This document shows, piece by piece, positions 32,983-42,896 of a DNA stretch of 46,287 nucleotides. The translations under genes and the position numbers were made by a program. Below the pieces are notes generated by a model, which saw only the letters and a program-made list of their open reading frames with translations, did not search any database and was not told the DNA's origin. Numbering within the stretch: the stretch's first letter is position 1; each line of letters starts with the position of its first letter. The stretch comes from Neorhizobium sp. SHOUNA12A (GTDB lineage Bacteria; Pseudomonadota; Alphaproteobacteria; Rhizobiales; Rhizobiaceae): NCBI RefSeq assembly GCF_023006505.1, contig NZ_JALBGV010000046.1, positions 1 through 46,287 of the forward strand. The letters are read 5' to 3'.

Positions 32983-33993
32983 TCAGATGAGCTTGGCAAG
33001 CGCGACCGACGTGTCGGCCATGCGGTTCGAGAAGCCCCATTCGTTGTCGTACCAGGAGAGGATGCGCACGAAATTGCCTTCGAGCACCTTGGTCTGGTCG
33101 ATCGCGAAGATCGAGGAATGGCTGTCGTGGTTGAAGTCGCGGCTGACGAGCGGTTCTTCGGTGTAGCCGAGGATGCCCTTCAGGGCGCCGTTGGACGCGG
33201 ACTTGATCGCTTCGTTGACTTCGGCAACCGTGGTCGTCTTCTTGGCGACGAACTTGAAGTCGACGACCGAGACGTTCGGGGTCGGCACGCGGATCGAGGT
33301 GCCGTCGAGCCTGCCCTTGAGGTGCGGAAGCACCAGGCCGACGGCCTTGGCGGCGCCGGTGGAGGTCGGGATCATCGAGAGGGCGGCTGCACGGGCGCGA
33401 TAGAGGTCCTTGTGCATCGTGTCGAGCGTCGGCTGGTCGCCCGTGTAGGAATGGATCGTCGTCATGAAGCCGTGGTCGATGCCGACGGCGTCGTCGAGGA
33501 CCTTGACGACCGGAACCAGGCAGTTGGTGGTGCAGGACGCGTTGGAGATGACCAGGTGTTCCCGGGTCAGCTGGTCGTGGTTGACGCCGAAGACGACGGT
33601 GAGGTCGGCGCCGTCGGCAGGCGCCGAGACGATGACGCGCTTGGCGCCGGCGGTCAGGTGGGCCGCGGCCTTGTCGCGGGCGGTGAAGATGCCCGTGCAT
33701 TCGAGCGCGATATCGACGCCGAGTTCGCGGTGCGGCAGGGTCGCCGGGTCCTTGATCGCGGTCACCTTGATCGGCTTGCCGCCGCCGACGATGATCGTGT
33801 CACCGCTGACTTCGACGCTTGCCGGGAATTTGCCGTGGATCGAGTCGTAACGCAGCAGGTGGGCGTTGGTCTCGACCGGGCCCAGGTCGTTGATGGCGAC
33901 GACCTCGATATCGGTGCGACCGGATTCGACGATCGCGCGCAGCACGTTACGGCCGATGCGGCCGAAACCGTTGATGGCAACCTTGACAGTCAT
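32983..33993 (-). CDS. gap: Glyceraldehyde-3-phosphate dehydrogenase
   Basis: The enzyme oxidises glyceraldehyde 3-phosphate with NAD+ and phosphate to 1,3-bisphosphoglycerate. The 336-residue protein starts [20 protein letters not shown] (Rossmann fold) and has the catalytic Cys154 in [10 protein letters not shown] with His181 in [10 protein letters not shown]. Later come [35 protein letters not shown] and [12 protein letters not shown]. It is 45 bases downstream of tkt and surely in one operon with it. A strong terminator follows. Confidence 0.98.
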   Translation of the reverse strand: MTVKVAINGFGRIGRNVLRAIVESGRTDIEVVAINDLGPVETNAHLLRYDSIHGKFPASVEVSGDTIIVGGGKPIKVTAIKDPATLPHRELGVDIALECTGIFTARDKAAAHLTAGAKRVIVSAPADGADLTVVFGVNHDQLTREHLVISNASCTTNCLVPVVKVLDDAVGIDHGFMTTIHSYTGDQPTLDTMHKDLYRARAAALSMIPTSTGAAKAVGLVLPHLKGRLDGTSIRVPTPNVSVVDFKFVAKKTTTVAEVNEAIKSASNGALKGILGYTEEPLVSRDFNHDSHSSIFAIDQTKVLEGNFVRILSWYDNEWGFSNRMADTSVALAKLI

Positions 33994-34038
33994 TTCACAT
34001 ACTCCCGCTTTTAGCTTGTCTTGGAAATTTCAGTTGGA

Positions 34039-36021
34039 TCAGGCGAGCTCTTTTTCGGCTGCGGCAACAACCGCTTCCGCGGTGATGCCGAAGTGTTTGA
34101 AGAGATCCTTGGCAGGGCCCGAGGCGCCGAAGGACTTCATGCCGATGAAGGTGCCCTTCGGGCCGATGAAGTGGTCCCAGCCTTCGCGCACGCCGGCTTC
34201 GACCGCAATCTTGACCGGCGAGTTGCCGACGACCGCGGTCTGGTAGGATTCCGGCTGGTCGAAGAAGAGTTCGACGCAGGGGACGGAAACGACGCGCGTC
34301 GCAATGCCCTTGCCATCGAGGACGGCTTGCGCCTTCAGCGCCAGCTCGACTTCCGAACCCGACGCGAAGATCGTCACCTTGGCGTCGGCCGCGGAGACGA
34401 GTTCGTAGGCGCCCTGGGCGCAGAGGTTCTTCTCCTCATAGGTCTTGCGGGCCGGCGCCAGGTTCTGGCGGGTCAGCGCCAGGCCGGACGGGCGGTGTTT
34501 TTCCTTGAGCGCCAGCTGCCAGCATTCCGCCGTCTCGGTCTCGTCGGCCGGGCGGAAGATCAAGAGGTTCGGGATGGCGCGCAGCGCTGCGACCTGTTCG
34601 ACCGGCTGATGGGTCGGGCCGTCTTCGCCGACGCCGATCGAATCATGCGTCCAGACGTGCACGACGCGGATGCCCATCAGGGCTGCGAGGCGGACGGACG
34701 GCCGGCAGTAATCCGAGAAGATCAGGAAGCCGCCGGAATAGGGGATCAGGCCGCCATGCAGCGAGACGCCGTTCATGGCCGCGGCCATCGCATGTTCGCG
34801 GATGCCCCAGTGCATGTAGCGGCCGGAGAAATCGGTCGGGGTGATCGACTTCATCTGGCTGGTCTTGGTGTTGTTCGACGGCGTCAGGTCGGCCGAACCG
34901 CCAAGCGTTTCGATGACGATGCCGTTGATGACTTCGAGCGCGTCCTCGGATGCCTTGCGGGTGGCAACCGTCGGGTTGTTCTCGGCGATCTTCTTCTTAA
35001 AGGCGTCGATGGCGCTGTCGAAATTGCCCGGCAAGTCGCCGGCGAACCGGCGCACGAACTCGGCCTTCTTCTCGGCAGCGGTGGCGGCGAGGCGATCTTC
35101 CCAGTCCTTGCGCACCGTCGTCGAGCGCAGGCCGGCAAGGCGCCAGGCATCGAGAACGTCGGCCGGAACGGTGAAGGCTTCCGCCTCCCAGTTCAGCGCC
35201 TTGCGGGCTGCGGCGATTTCCTCGGCGCCGAGCGGCGAACCGTGAACCTTGTGGGTGCCCTGCTTGTTGGGGGCGCCGAAGCCGATGATCGTTTTGCAGG
35301 CGATGAAGGTCGGGCGGTCGGACTTCTGGGCGGCTTCGATCGCAGCCGAAATCTGATCGACATCATGGCCGTCGATCTCGATCGTGTTCCAGTGGGCGGA
35401 CTTGAAGCGCATCACCTGGTCGGTCGAGTCCGACAGCGAGACGGCGCCGTCGATGGTGATCGAGTTGTTGTCCCAGAAGAGCACGAGCTTGTTGAGCTTC
35501 AGGTGGCCGGCAAGCGCGATGGCTTCCTGGCTGATGCCTTCCATCAGGCAGCCGTCGCCGCAGAGCGCGTAGGTGAAATGGTTCTGCAGGTCGGAGCCGA
35601 ACTCCTCTTCCAGCTTGCGCTCGGCGATCGCCATGCCGACGGCATTGGCGATGCCCTGGCCGAGGGGACCGGTGGTCGTCTCGATGCCCGAGGCATGGCC
35701 GTATTCCGGATGGCCGGCGGTCTTGGAACCGAGCTGGCGGAACTGCTTGATGTCCTCCATCGTCATGTCCTCGTAACCGGTGAGGAACAGCAGCGAATAA
35801 AGCAGCATCGAACCGTGGCCGGCGGACAGCACGAAACGGTCGCGGTCCGGCCAGAGCGAGTTCTTCGGATCGAATTTCAGGTAGCGGGTGAACAGAACCG
35901 TCGCGATGTCGGCAGCGCCCATCGGCAGGCCGGGATGGCCGGAATTGGCCTTCTCTACAGCATCCATGGCGAGGAATCGGATCGCGTTCGCCATCCGGTT
36001 ATGTTTGTCGAGAGAGGTCAT
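34039..36021 (-). CDS. tkt: Transketolase
   Basis: This thiamine-diphosphate enzyme moves two-carbon units between sugar phosphates in the pentose phosphate pathway. The 660-residue protein begins [20 protein letters not shown]. It shows [31 protein letters not shown], the TPP motif from [13 protein letters not shown] to [10 protein letters not shown], and in the second half [11 protein letters not shown] and [17 protein letters not shown]. It heads the tkt-gap operon. A long open frame on the opposite strand is a codon-bias artefact. Confidence 0.97.
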   Translation of the reverse strand: MTSLDKHNRMANAIRFLAMDAVEKANSGHPGLPMGAADIATVLFTRYLKFDPKNSLWPDRDRFVLSAGHGSMLLYSLLFLTGYEDMTMEDIKQFRQLGSKTAGHPEYGHASGIETTTGPLGQGIANAVGMAIAERKLEEEFGSDLQNHFTYALCGDGCLMEGISQEAIALAGHLKLNKLVLFWDNNSITIDGAVSLSDSTDQVMRFKSAHWNTIEIDGHDVDQISAAIEAAQKSDRPTFIACKTIIGFGAPNKQGTHKVHGSPLGAEEIAAARKALNWEAEAFTVPADVLDAWRLAGLRSTTVRKDWEDRLAATAAEKKAEFVRRFAGDLPGNFDSAIDAFKKKIAENNPTVATRKASEDALEVINGIVIETLGGSADLTPSNNTKTSQMKSITPTDFSGRYMHWGIREHAMAAAMNGVSLHGGLIPYSGGFLIFSDYCRPSVRLAALMGIRVVHVWTHDSIGVGEDGPTHQPVEQVAALRAIPNLLIFRPADETETAECWQLALKEKHRPSGLALTRQNLAPARKTYEEKNLCAQGAYELVSAADAKVTIFASGSEVELALKAQAVLDGKGIATRVVSVPCVELFFDQPESYQTAVVGNSPVKIAVEAGVREGWDHFIGPKGTFIGMKSFGASGPAKDLFKHFGITAEAVVAAAEKELA

Positions 36022-36363
36022 GGCTAATCCGCTTTTTACGGGTGTCGGTCACGGTCCGCGTTGGACCACTTGAAGAGTGGCCCAGGGACCACCTAAGAGC
36101 GGGTGATCCTTAGCAGGTGCAACGCGCAAGTCAACAAAAGCGCCGTCGCGCCGAGGCCATCATGACGAACTTTCCTGCAGCTGCCGGAATTCTGTGCAGC
36201 ATGTGGCGAGGGGCAGAAACATAGTTGACGATCCACAGTTAGGACATGTTTGAAGGGTCTCGATTGATTGACCGGCTTGCAGGCGGTGAATAGTCTTCCG
36301 GCCTTGTTGGAGAGGTCGATCGTATCGATTCGGCTCATTTCGTGTATCGACAGGAAGCTTCGC
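36022..36363. other. Divergent promoter region between tkt and DUF4164
   Basis: These 342 bases hold the tkt and DUF4164 promoters. Small hairpins GGTCC/GGACC (36053-36067) and CCACT/AGTGG (36065-36079) lie close to tkt. No known operator, riboswitch or convincing gene is seen; a Cys-containing minus-strand frame here has no start codon. Confidence 0.5.
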
Positions 36364-36636
36364 ATGCCGTCGGAAAAGACGATCGACATGGTGATTTCGG
36401 AACTTAAGGCGGCGATCGGCGGTCTTGAGAGCGCCGTCGATGCGCGCATCGAGCGCCAGCGCGAGACCCAGGACGTGGAGGGCGAGGTCCGCCGGGTGCA
36501 CGCGGACCGGGCGCGGCTCGCGCAGGAGCTCGACCAGTCGCAATTCCGCGCCAATCGACTGGAAGAAGTAAACCGGGAAGTCTCGAGGCGTCTCGTGACG
36601 GCGATGGAAACCATCCGCGCCGTGCTCGATCGCTGA
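36364..36636 (+). CDS. DUF4164 family coiled-coil protein
   Basis: This 90-residue protein is one continuous charged coiled coil: MVISELKAAIGGLESAVDAR, then ERQRETQDVEGEVRRVHADR and LAQELDQSQFRANRLEEVN. DUF4164 genes sit directly before zapA in Rhizobiales, as here (25 bases), so a role in cell division or with ZapA is reasonable but unproven. The start ATG 36364 gives the family N-terminus MPSEKTIDMVI; the longer frame upstream lacks homology. Confidence 0.85.
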   Translation: MPSEKTIDMVISELKAAIGGLESAVDARIERQRETQDVEGEVRRVHADRARLAQELDQSQFRANRLEEVNREVSRRLVTAMETIRAVLDR

Positions 36637-36661
36637 TGCGCCAGGATCAAAAGGGAATGCC

Positions 36662-37039
36662 ATGGCCCAGGTAACGGTGATGATCGACGGCAAGGCCTAT
36701 CGCATGGCCTGCGAGGAAGGACAGGAAAGCCACCTGACCGAACTTGCCGATCGATTCGACCGCTACGTAGGGCACCTCAAAAGCCAGTTCGGCGAGATCG
36801 GCGATCTGCGCATCACCGTGATGGCCGGCATCATGATCATGGACGAGTTGTCTGAGATGACCCGCAAGCTTGGTCTGCTCGAGACCGAGGTCGCGGCACT
36901 CAAATCCAACCGCGACGGCGCGCTTGAAACCCAGCAGCGCAACGAGCAGCACGTGGTCTCGGCGCTCGGCGAGCTCGCCTCGCGGCTCGACGGGCTGACC
37001 GCCAAGCTCAACGGCCGCACGCCCGCTCCGGTGAACTGA
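36662..37039 (+). CDS. zapA: Cell division protein ZapA
   Basis: ZapA binds and bundles FtsZ filaments at the division ring. The 125-residue protein starts MAQVTVMIDGKAYRMAC, has the family's EEGQESHLTELADRFDRYV, then AGIMIMDELSEMTRKL and a C-terminal coiled coil. It follows DUF4164 by 25 bases and precedes the 6S RNA gene, an arrangement (zapA-ssrS) conserved over proteobacteria. A GGAAT site lies before the ATG. Confidence 0.93.
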   Translation: MAQVTVMIDGKAYRMACEEGQESHLTELADRFDRYVGHLKSQFGEIGDLRITVMAGIMIMDELSEMTRKLGLLETEVAALKSNRDGALETQQRNEQHVVSALGELASRLDGLTAKLNGRTPAPVN

Positions 37040-37092
37040 ACGAAGTCGATAATAAAGACTTGCCGCCACTGGTGCGGACCGGCAATCACACA

Positions 37093-37098
37093 TATATT
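37093..37098 (+). promoter_or_regulatory. -10 element of the 6S RNA gene
   Basis: TATATT stands about 7 bases before the predicted 5' end of the 6S RNA. A TTGCC -35-like sequence (37061-37065) is rather far; CGGACC at 37075-37080 lies nearer the expected position but matches poorly. Confidence 0.5.
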
Positions 37099-37101
37099 GC
37101 C

Positions 37102-37265
37102 GATGCGATCTGCGCCTCACGACAGGAACCACAATCCCTGGGGCCATACTCGATCCAAAGGGAGCTGTCCCTGGCCAGGCCCGTGGGCTTGGACACACGG
37201 CGCCCACCTACGTTTGTAGGCACCCAGGATCGTAAACATCCATCGGTTGCCGCGGATCGCACTTC
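37102..37265 (+). ncRNA. ssrS: 6S RNA
   Basis: 6S RNA binds the housekeeping RNA polymerase by mimicking an open promoter. The call rests on position, directly after zapA, and on structure: TGCGATCTGCG (37104-37114) pairs with CGCGGATCGCA (37251-37261, one G-U) to close a rod of about 160 bases, as in 6S RNAs. Internal complementary G/C-rich arms flank a less paired centre. A CTCCCTTTTT tail follows. No protein frame fits. Exact ends are estimates. Confidence 0.75.
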
Positions 37266-37770
37266 TCCCTTTTTGACCTGATTGTTTCCGGCTTCCGGCG
37301 ACAGTGAAGTCGCAGCCGCATGCAAGGCAAAGACCGCCTGGCTTAAACACTCAGCTGCATTCCGGACTGCAGCCGAGAGGCGGGACTGCTGGTTGGGGGG
37401 TCTTTCCCGCGCGGTCATCCTTATTGAATATCCGCGATTCGCATATTGACCGGATGATCTATTCTCGCATCTGTTTGGCACGTGCAGGACGGGCGAAATC
37501 GGGTCCGGACTGATCGGCTTGGCTGTCGATTGTTCATCCGGCGGCGACAACTGCGAATGCCGGGCCAGATCTATATTTAAGAATTCTCAAATTTATCCAC
37601 CATATCGTGGACTTGGCGCCGCGTGGTCACGGTTTGGACGAGACTCTTAATCCTCTTTTCAAACGAGGTGGATCTTCTCGACGTGCACCAATCTATTCTT
37701 CGGCCTTCGCTTGACAACGGGGGCCGCGCCCCCAAGTTCTTGCCGTCCCGTTCACTCGCCGGCCGTATCG
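37266..37770. other. Non-coding gap before the histidine kinase
   Basis: I see no convincing gene in these ~500 bases. They hold a GGGGGC/GCCCCC hairpin (37719-37733) and an AT-rich patch at 37570-37605 that could carry the kinase promoter. The kinase ATG has no clear ribosome-binding site. Confidence 0.5.
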
Positions 37771-39270
37771 ATGCCCTTTTTGAAATCCACCTTCGCCCGA
37801 TCTTCGCTGTTGATGCTTCTGGTCGGGGGCGCCATCCTGTTGGCGATCGTGCTGTCCTCCTTCCTCCTGGCACGGACGACGCAGGTCTATTTTGAGGACG
37901 TGGTGAAGCTGCGCGAGCTTAGAAGTGCTGCCGCGGACATGCAGCTTTTCCTCCGGGCAGCCGAATCCGGCCAGCGTGGTTTCGTGCTGACGCAGGATGC
38001 TGAATTCCTGATCCCCTATACGACCGCCAGCACGGTTATTCCGCGACTGCGCGAGCGACTGAAAAGGGCTGCCGGCAATCTGGACGCCATGCAAGTCCCA
38101 TTTGCGCAACTCGACCCGCTGATCGACGACAAGCTCGCCGAGATGCAGTCGACGGTGGAGATGGTGCAGAAGGGAAATGCCATCGGGGCGATCGAAGTCA
38201 TCCGCGGCGCCTATGGCCGGCAGCTGATGGAAGGCATCACGACAATCCTTGGCACGCTGCTCCGTGACACGGACGGGCGGATCGGGACCGGGGTCGACGA
38301 CCTCAATGATTCGGCAACGGCGCTACAATGGATCACCATTGGCGGCGGCCTGATGATCATCCTCGTCATCGGCGGTGCGATCCTGATCGTCGGCCAGCAC
38401 GTCCGCGAACTGCAACGGGCCCGCTCCGAAGTCGAGGAGCTCAATGCCGGGCTCGAGGAGCGCGTCAACGAGCGTTCCCAGGATCTGATCCAGGCGAACC
38501 GCGAAATCCAGCGTTATGCCTATATCGTCTCGCACGACCTGCGCGCGCCGCTGGTCAACATCATGGGTTTCACCAGCGAACTCGACGCGAGCCTCAAGTC
38601 GATCAGCACCTATGTGCTGGCCGACGGGACGCCGCTGTCGGAAACCGACGTGAACGATGCCCGTGTCGCAGTCGAGCAGGACCTGCCGGAGGCCATCGCC
38701 TTCATTCGCTCGTCCACCAAGAAGATGGATGGGCTGATCAACGCCATCCTGAAGATTTCCCGCGACGGGCGGCGCGAACTGAAGCCGGAGAGGATCGATC
38801 TCGGGGAACTCCTCGAGGCGACCGCCGCCAGCATCTACCACCAGGTCAGCGAAGCGGGCGGAGAGGTGAATATTTCGGTCGCTCAGGCGCGGGGCCTTGT
38901 TACCGACCGATTTTCGCTGGAACAGATTTTCGGCAATCTCTTCGACAATGCGGTGAAATACAAACATCCGGATCGGCCATTGAGCCTGTCGGTCAAGGCC
39001 ATGCCGCTTGGCCGCGCCGCGATCAGGATCGAGGTTTCAGACAATGGCCGGGGTATCGCCCAGGAGGATCACGAGAGGGTTTTCGAGCTTTTCCGCCGCT
39101 CGGGCGTTCAGGACCAGCAGGGCGAGGGTATCGGTCTTGCGCATGTGCGCTCATTAGTTAGAAATTTAGGCGGTGAAATTACGGTGACGTCCACATTGGG
39201 CGGTGGGACGACGTTCGTCATCCGGTTGCCCACGGATCTGTCCCAGTATGTCAGGAGTAACGGCTCATGA
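37771..39270 (+). CDS. CHASE3-domain sensor histidine kinase
   Basis: This is a 499-residue membrane kinase. Transmembrane helices at about 12-34 and 188-208 frame a periplasmic CHASE3 domain (~40-180, with FLRAAESGQRGFVLTQDAEFL). A coiled-coil linker (~212-248) leads to HisKA with phospho-accepting His255 (YIVSHDLRAPLVN) and an HATPase_c domain with N-box NLFDNAVKYKHP, G1 EVSDNGRGIA and GEGIGLAHVRSL. The input signal is unknown. It overlaps the receiver gene by four bases (39267-39270). The start at 37771 gives an N-terminal basic anchor; an earlier in-frame start at 37711 adds 20 unlikely residues. Confidence 0.88.
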   Translation: MPFLKSTFARSSLLMLLVGGAILLAIVLSSFLLARTTQVYFEDVVKLRELRSAAADMQLFLRAAESGQRGFVLTQDAEFLIPYTTASTVIPRLRERLKRAAGNLDAMQVPFAQLDPLIDDKLAEMQSTVEMVQKGNAIGAIEVIRGAYGRQLMEGITTILGTLLRDTDGRIGTGVDDLNDSATALQWITIGGGLMIILVIGGAILIVGQHVRELQRARSEVEELNAGLEERVNERSQDLIQANREIQRYAYIVSHDLRAPLVNIMGFTSELDASLKSISTYVLADGTPLSETDVNDARVAVEQDLPEAIAFIRSSTKKMDGLINAILKISRDGRRELKPERIDLGELLEATAASIYHQVSEAGGEVNISVAQARGLVTDRFSLEQIFGNLFDNAVKYKHPDRPLSLSVKAMPLGRAAIRIEVSDNGRGIAQEDHERVFELFRRSGVQDQQGEGIGLAHVRSLVRNLGGEITVTSTLGGGTTFVIRLPTDLSQYVRSNGS

Positions 39271-39710
39271 AGGCTGCCGGTAAAGAAGTCACCATCGTGA
39301 TGATCGAGGACGATGAAGGCCATGCGCGCCTGATCGAGAAGAACGTCCGTCGCGCCGGTGTCAACAACGAGATCGTTCCCTTCACGAACGGCAACGCTGC
39401 CCTTGATTTTATCCTCGGCGCGGATCGTTCCGGAAACTCGAATCAGGATCGCCATCTGCTGATCCTCCTCGACCTCAACCTGCCGGACATGTCGGGTATT
39501 GACATCCTGGAGAAGGTGAAGTCCAACCCACACTCCAAGCGTTTGCCGGTGGTCATCCTTACGACCACGGACGATGAGCGGGAGATCCAGCGCTGCTACG
39601 ATCTCGGCGCCAACGTCTACATCACCAAACCGGTGGACTACGACAGTTTTGCGCATGCCATCCGACAGCTCGGGCTGTTCTTTGCCGTGATGCAGATACC
39701 CGGACAATAA
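39267..39710 (+). CDS. Single-domain response regulator (CheY/Rcp-like)
   Basis: This 147-residue receiver has acidic pair Asp15/Asp16, phospho-acceptor Asp69 (LLDLNLPDMSG), Thr in VVILTTTDD and Lys in YITKPVDY. It has no output domain, so it acts by protein contact or as a phosphotransfer node. The inserted GADRSGNSNQDRH loop is typical of Rcp1-like receivers that partner HATPase kinases. Its start overlaps the kinase stop by four bases, which makes it the likely partner of that kinase. Confidence 0.92.
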   Translation: MKAAGKEVTIVMIEDDEGHARLIEKNVRRAGVNNEIVPFTNGNAALDFILGADRSGNSNQDRHLLILLDLNLPDMSGIDILEKVKSNPHSKRLPVVILTTTDDEREIQRCYDLGANVYITKPVDYDSFAHAIRQLGLFFAVMQIPGQ

Positions 39711-39719
39711 CGAGACGCG

Positions 39720-40748
39720 ATGCCGCAAACCATACTCTATGTCGATGACGATCTCGCGCTTGCCAGATTGGCAGAACGCCATTTCGTGCGGGCTGGTTAT
39801 CAGGTCGTCCACGCCGTTGATGCCGCATCGGCAATGGCGGCGGTGGAAAAAGGCGGTATCGACGCGATCGTCCTCGACCATTACCTGAAGACCGGAACCG
39901 GGCTCGATATCCTTCACAAGCTGAAAGATCAGGACTCGGTCGTTCCGGTGATCTACGTCACCGGTTCCAGCGACGCGACGATCGCCATCGATGCGTTGAA
40001 GAGCGGCGCATCCGACTATGTCATCAAGACGGTCGGTGAGGAATTCTGGCCGCTGATGGAAAGCGCGATCGCGCAGGGCATCGCCAATGCCGAATTGCGG
40101 CGGGCCAAGGACAAGGCCGAGCAGGAAATTCGCCTCGGCAAGGAACGCGCCGAGGTTCTGCTCGCCGAGGTTAATCACCGCGTGGCGAACAGCCTGGCGC
40201 TGGTCGCGGCACTCATCCGCCTACAGGTATCCAGCAGCAAGAGCGACGACGTGAAGGCCGCTCTTTCCGAGACGCAGGCGCGCATCAGCGCGATCGCCGG
40301 CATGCATCGCAGCCTCTACACATCCGACGACGTCCGGCATGTGGAGATGGACAAATATCTGGGCACGCTGGTGCGTGAGGTCCAGGGCTCCGTCAATGGC
40401 GATGGGGGACCGTCGATCCGCCTCGATGCCGAACCTTTGTCGCTGACCTCCGATCGCGCCGTCTCCGTCGGCATGATCGTCACGGAACTGCTCACCAACG
40501 CGCTGAAATATGCCTATCCGGCCGGCACCGAAGGTGAAGTGCGGGTGCTGCTCAAGCGCCAGGGCGAGGGCGATGCGCTTCTCGCCGTCGAGGATGACGG
40601 GATCGGCTGGCGCGAGGGCGATGTGCCGAAGGGAACCGGGCTCGGCAGCCGCATCGTCAAGTCCATGGCCGCGACGCTCGGGTCGACGATCCATTATGTG
40701 CCGTCTCTTGCCGGCACCCGCGCCGAACTGACGGTCAGCCTTCAATAG
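39720..40748 (+). CDS. Receiver plus HisKA_2/HWE-type histidine kinase
   Basis: This 342-residue soluble hybrid has an N-terminal receiver (Asp53 in VLDHYL, ~3-115) followed by a coiled coil and a HisKA_2-type kinase. The kinase has the His153 box LLAEVNHRVANSLALVAALIRLQ (described by its ends), N-box VTELLTNALKYAYP and G-boxes AVEDDGIGW and GTGLGSRIV. It is not a DNA-binding regulator. Nine bases separate it from the preceding receiver gene, so the three genes form one phosphorelay. The output must be another receiver elsewhere; HWE/HisKA_2 kinases often feed the general stress response in alphaproteobacteria. Confidence 0.9.
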   Translation: MPQTILYVDDDLALARLAERHFVRAGYQVVHAVDAASAMAAVEKGGIDAIVLDHYLKTGTGLDILHKLKDQDSVVPVIYVTGSSDATIAIDALKSGASDYVIKTVGEEFWPLMESAIAQGIANAELRRAKDKAEQEIRLGKERAEVLLAEVNHRVANSLALVAALIRLQVSSSKSDDVKAALSETQARISAIAGMHRSLYTSDDVRHVEMDKYLGTLVREVQGSVNGDGGPSIRLDAEPLSLTSDRAVSVGMIVTELLTNALKYAYPAGTEGEVRVLLKRQGEGDALLAVEDDGIGWREGDVPKGTGLGSRIVKSMAATLGSTIHYVPSLAGTRAELTVSLQ

Positions 40749-41011
40749 CTGCGCGACAGCGACCGGGTCACGGCTTCCGCGGCGCAAACCCCTCATTTTG
40801 TTCCAACCATTGCAATGCCCGCATGACGACCCTATGATTTACGGATGCGAGTGAAGGTGCATAGCTCCGAGAACCGGTCCTGGTTTTCCGAACTGTGCGC
40901 GAAGCATCGCGGACGAAGCGCCTCTGGCGTGGTCGTATGGATGCGGGCCGCTCCCTGGGGCGGCACGTTCGTTTCGCGTGCAGGCATATTGTTCCAATTA
41001 AAGAGCTTCTC

Positions 41012-42295
41012 TTGTTAACCGAAATACTCATCGTCATCGCCCTCACCGTTTTGAATGGTGTCCTCGCGATGTCGGAACTTGCCGTCGTCTCCTCCCGCCC
41101 CGTGCGGTTGCGGATCATGGCCGAGCAAGGCAATCGCGGTGCCGCCACAGCCATGCGGCTTGCGGAAGATCCCGGCCGCTTCCTCTCCTCCGTCCAAATC
41201 GGCATCACGCTGGTCGGCGTGCTGTCCGGTGCATTCTCGGGCGCCACGCTCGGCGCGCGATTGACCACCTGGTTCGAGGCGCAGGGCATGGCGGACAATC
41301 TCGCCGACTGGCTGGGCGTCGGCACCGTCGTTGTCATCATCACTTATCTGTCGCTGATCGTCGGCGAACTGGTGCCGAAGCAGATAGCGCTGCGGGCGCC
41401 GGAGGCGGTTGCCGCCCGTGTCGCGCCCGCCATGAAACTGCTGGCGACGGTCGGCGCGCCGATCGTCTGGTTCCTCGATATTTCCGGCCGAATCGTCCTC
41501 AGCCTGCTTGGCCAGAGGGGCGAGTCGGGCGACCGGGTCACCGACGAGGAAATCCGCACCGTGCTTGCCGAAGCCCAGAGCGCCGGCGTGATCGAGACGG
41601 AAGAATCCGCCATGATCTCCGGCGTCATGCGGCTTGCCGACCGCACCGCGCGCGGCCTGATGACGCCGCGGCGCGATGTCGAGGTCATCGATATCGAAGA
41701 CAATTCGGATGAGATCCGCGAACAGCTGCGTGCCACGCAGCGTTCCCGCCTGCCGATCCGCAACGGCAGTTCCGACGAAATCCTCGGCACGCTGTTCGTC
41801 AAGGACGCTTACGATTTCATCGCCGGCGGCAAGATGCTGGATATCCGCGGCATCATGCGCGAGGCGCCCGTCGTCTCCGACCTCACCGGCGCGCTCGACG
41901 TCATCCAGGCGCTGCGCCGCGCGCCGGCCCATATGGTGCTCGTCTACGACGAATACGGTCATTTCGAAGGCATCATCACGTCGGGCGACATCCTTGAGGC
42001 GATCACCGGCGTGTTCCAGGAGGAAAACGACGAAGAACCTGCGATCGTATCGCGCGACGACGGTTCTTTCCTGATCGCCGGCTGGATGCCGGTCGACGAG
42101 TTCTCCGACCAGATGGGTTTTTCGCTCGGCGACGATCCCGGCTACGAGACGGTCGCGGGCTTCGTGCTCGACGAGATGAAACGCTTGCCGGAACTCGGCG
42201 AGAGTTTCACCAAGAACGGCTGGACCTTCGAGGTGATCGATCTCGACGGCCGCCGCATCGACAAGCTGCTGGTCAAGCGGTCGGACAAGGCATGA
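41012..42295 (+). CDS. HlyC/CorC-family membrane protein (DUF21-CBS)
   Basis: This 427-residue protein has an N-terminal DUF21 (CNNM) membrane domain with hydrophobic segments at about 2-22, 60-85, 100-118 and 145-165, two CBS domains (~200-330) and a CorC_HlyC domain (~345-425). Family members handle Mg2+ or other divalent ions. The start is uncertain: TTG 41012 gives MLTEILIVIALTVLNG, the conserved N-terminus, with AAAGAG upstream; the frame continues to a GTG at 40895 but that part lacks homology. The stop overlaps the fau gene by four bases. Confidence 0.85.
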   Translation: MLTEILIVIALTVLNGVLAMSELAVVSSRPVRLRIMAEQGNRGAATAMRLAEDPGRFLSSVQIGITLVGVLSGAFSGATLGARLTTWFEAQGMADNLADWLGVGTVVVIITYLSLIVGELVPKQIALRAPEAVAARVAPAMKLLATVGAPIVWFLDISGRIVLSLLGQRGESGDRVTDEEIRTVLAEAQSAGVIETEESAMISGVMRLADRTARGLMTPRRDVEVIDIEDNSDEIREQLRATQRSRLPIRNGSSDEILGTLFVKDAYDFIAGGKMLDIRGIMREAPVVSDLTGALDVIQALRRAPAHMVLVYDEYGHFEGIITSGDILEAITGVFQEENDEEPAIVSRDDGSFLIAGWMPVDEFSDQMGFSLGDDPGYETVAGFVLDEMKRLPELGESFTKNGWTFEVIDLDGRRIDKLLVKRSDKA

Positions 42296-42894
42296 CGGAC
42301 GTCTTGAAGACCAAGGCGGAGCTTCGTACCGCGCGGCTTGCCGCACGGGATGCCATTCCCCCGGTCGAGCGCATCGAGAAGAGCCTTCTCATCGCATCGC
42401 ATGGGGCCGAAGCAATCAGTCTCGACGCCGGCGCAATCGTCTCGGGCTTCCTGCCGATCCGCTCGGAAGTCGACGTGCGGCCGCTGATGGCGCATCTCAG
42501 GGACCGTAGCGCGCGGCTCTGCGTGCCGGTCATTCTCGACAAGAAGACGATCATCTTCCGCGAACTGGTGCGCGGCGCCGAACTGGTGCCGGGCGTGTTC
42601 GGCACGTTCGGCCCGGGGCCGGATGCGGCGGAACTCGAGCCGCAGGTGATGCTGGTGCCGCTGTCGGCCTTCGATGGCGGCGGGCACCGGATCGGCTATG
42701 GCGGCGGTTATTACGACCGGGCGATCCACCGCCTGCAGCAAAAAGGCCTGAACCCGACGCTGATCGGGATTGCCTTCGACTGCCAGGAAGTGGCATCAGT
42801 TCCTGCTGAACCTCACGATATCAGACTAGACGCTGTCCTGACGGAAAGCGGTTACCGGCCCTTCGAAGACATCGGCCGCGCACAGATTGGATAA
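42292..42894 (+). CDS. fau: 5-formyltetrahydrofolate cyclo-ligase
   Basis: The enzyme uses ATP to turn 5-formyl-THF into 5,10-methenyl-THF. The 200-residue protein has KAELRTARLAARDAI (N-terminal basic helix), SGFLPIRSEVDVRPLM and the family signature HRIGYGGGYYDR (132-143). Its start overlaps the CorC-like gene end by four bases, and the YmdB-like gene starts two bases after its stop. In many proteobacteria this gene follows zapA and ssrS; here it is about 5 kb further on. Confidence 0.95.
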   Translation: MTDVLKTKAELRTARLAARDAIPPVERIEKSLLIASHGAEAISLDAGAIVSGFLPIRSEVDVRPLMAHLRDRSARLCVPVILDKKTIIFRELVRGAELVPGVFGTFGPGPDAAELEPQVMLVPLSAFDGGGHRIGYGGGYYDRAIHRLQQKGLNPTLIGIAFDCQEVASVPAEPHDIRLDAVLTESGYRPFEDIGRAQIG

Positions 42895-42896
42895 GA

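Noticed and set aside
34021..36027. 668-residue plus-strand frame opposite tkt
   Set aside because: It is the mirror of a high-GC gene with strong codon bias; the same applies to other long antisense frames such as 27938-29881 opposite the antiporter and 789-2072 opposite the amidohydrolase.
36160..36360. Minus-strand frame with a zinc-ribbon-like CPNCG...CC pattern
   Set aside because: Protein-like in part, but there is no start codon in frame before the DUF4164 antisense region; possibly a gene remnant, not called.
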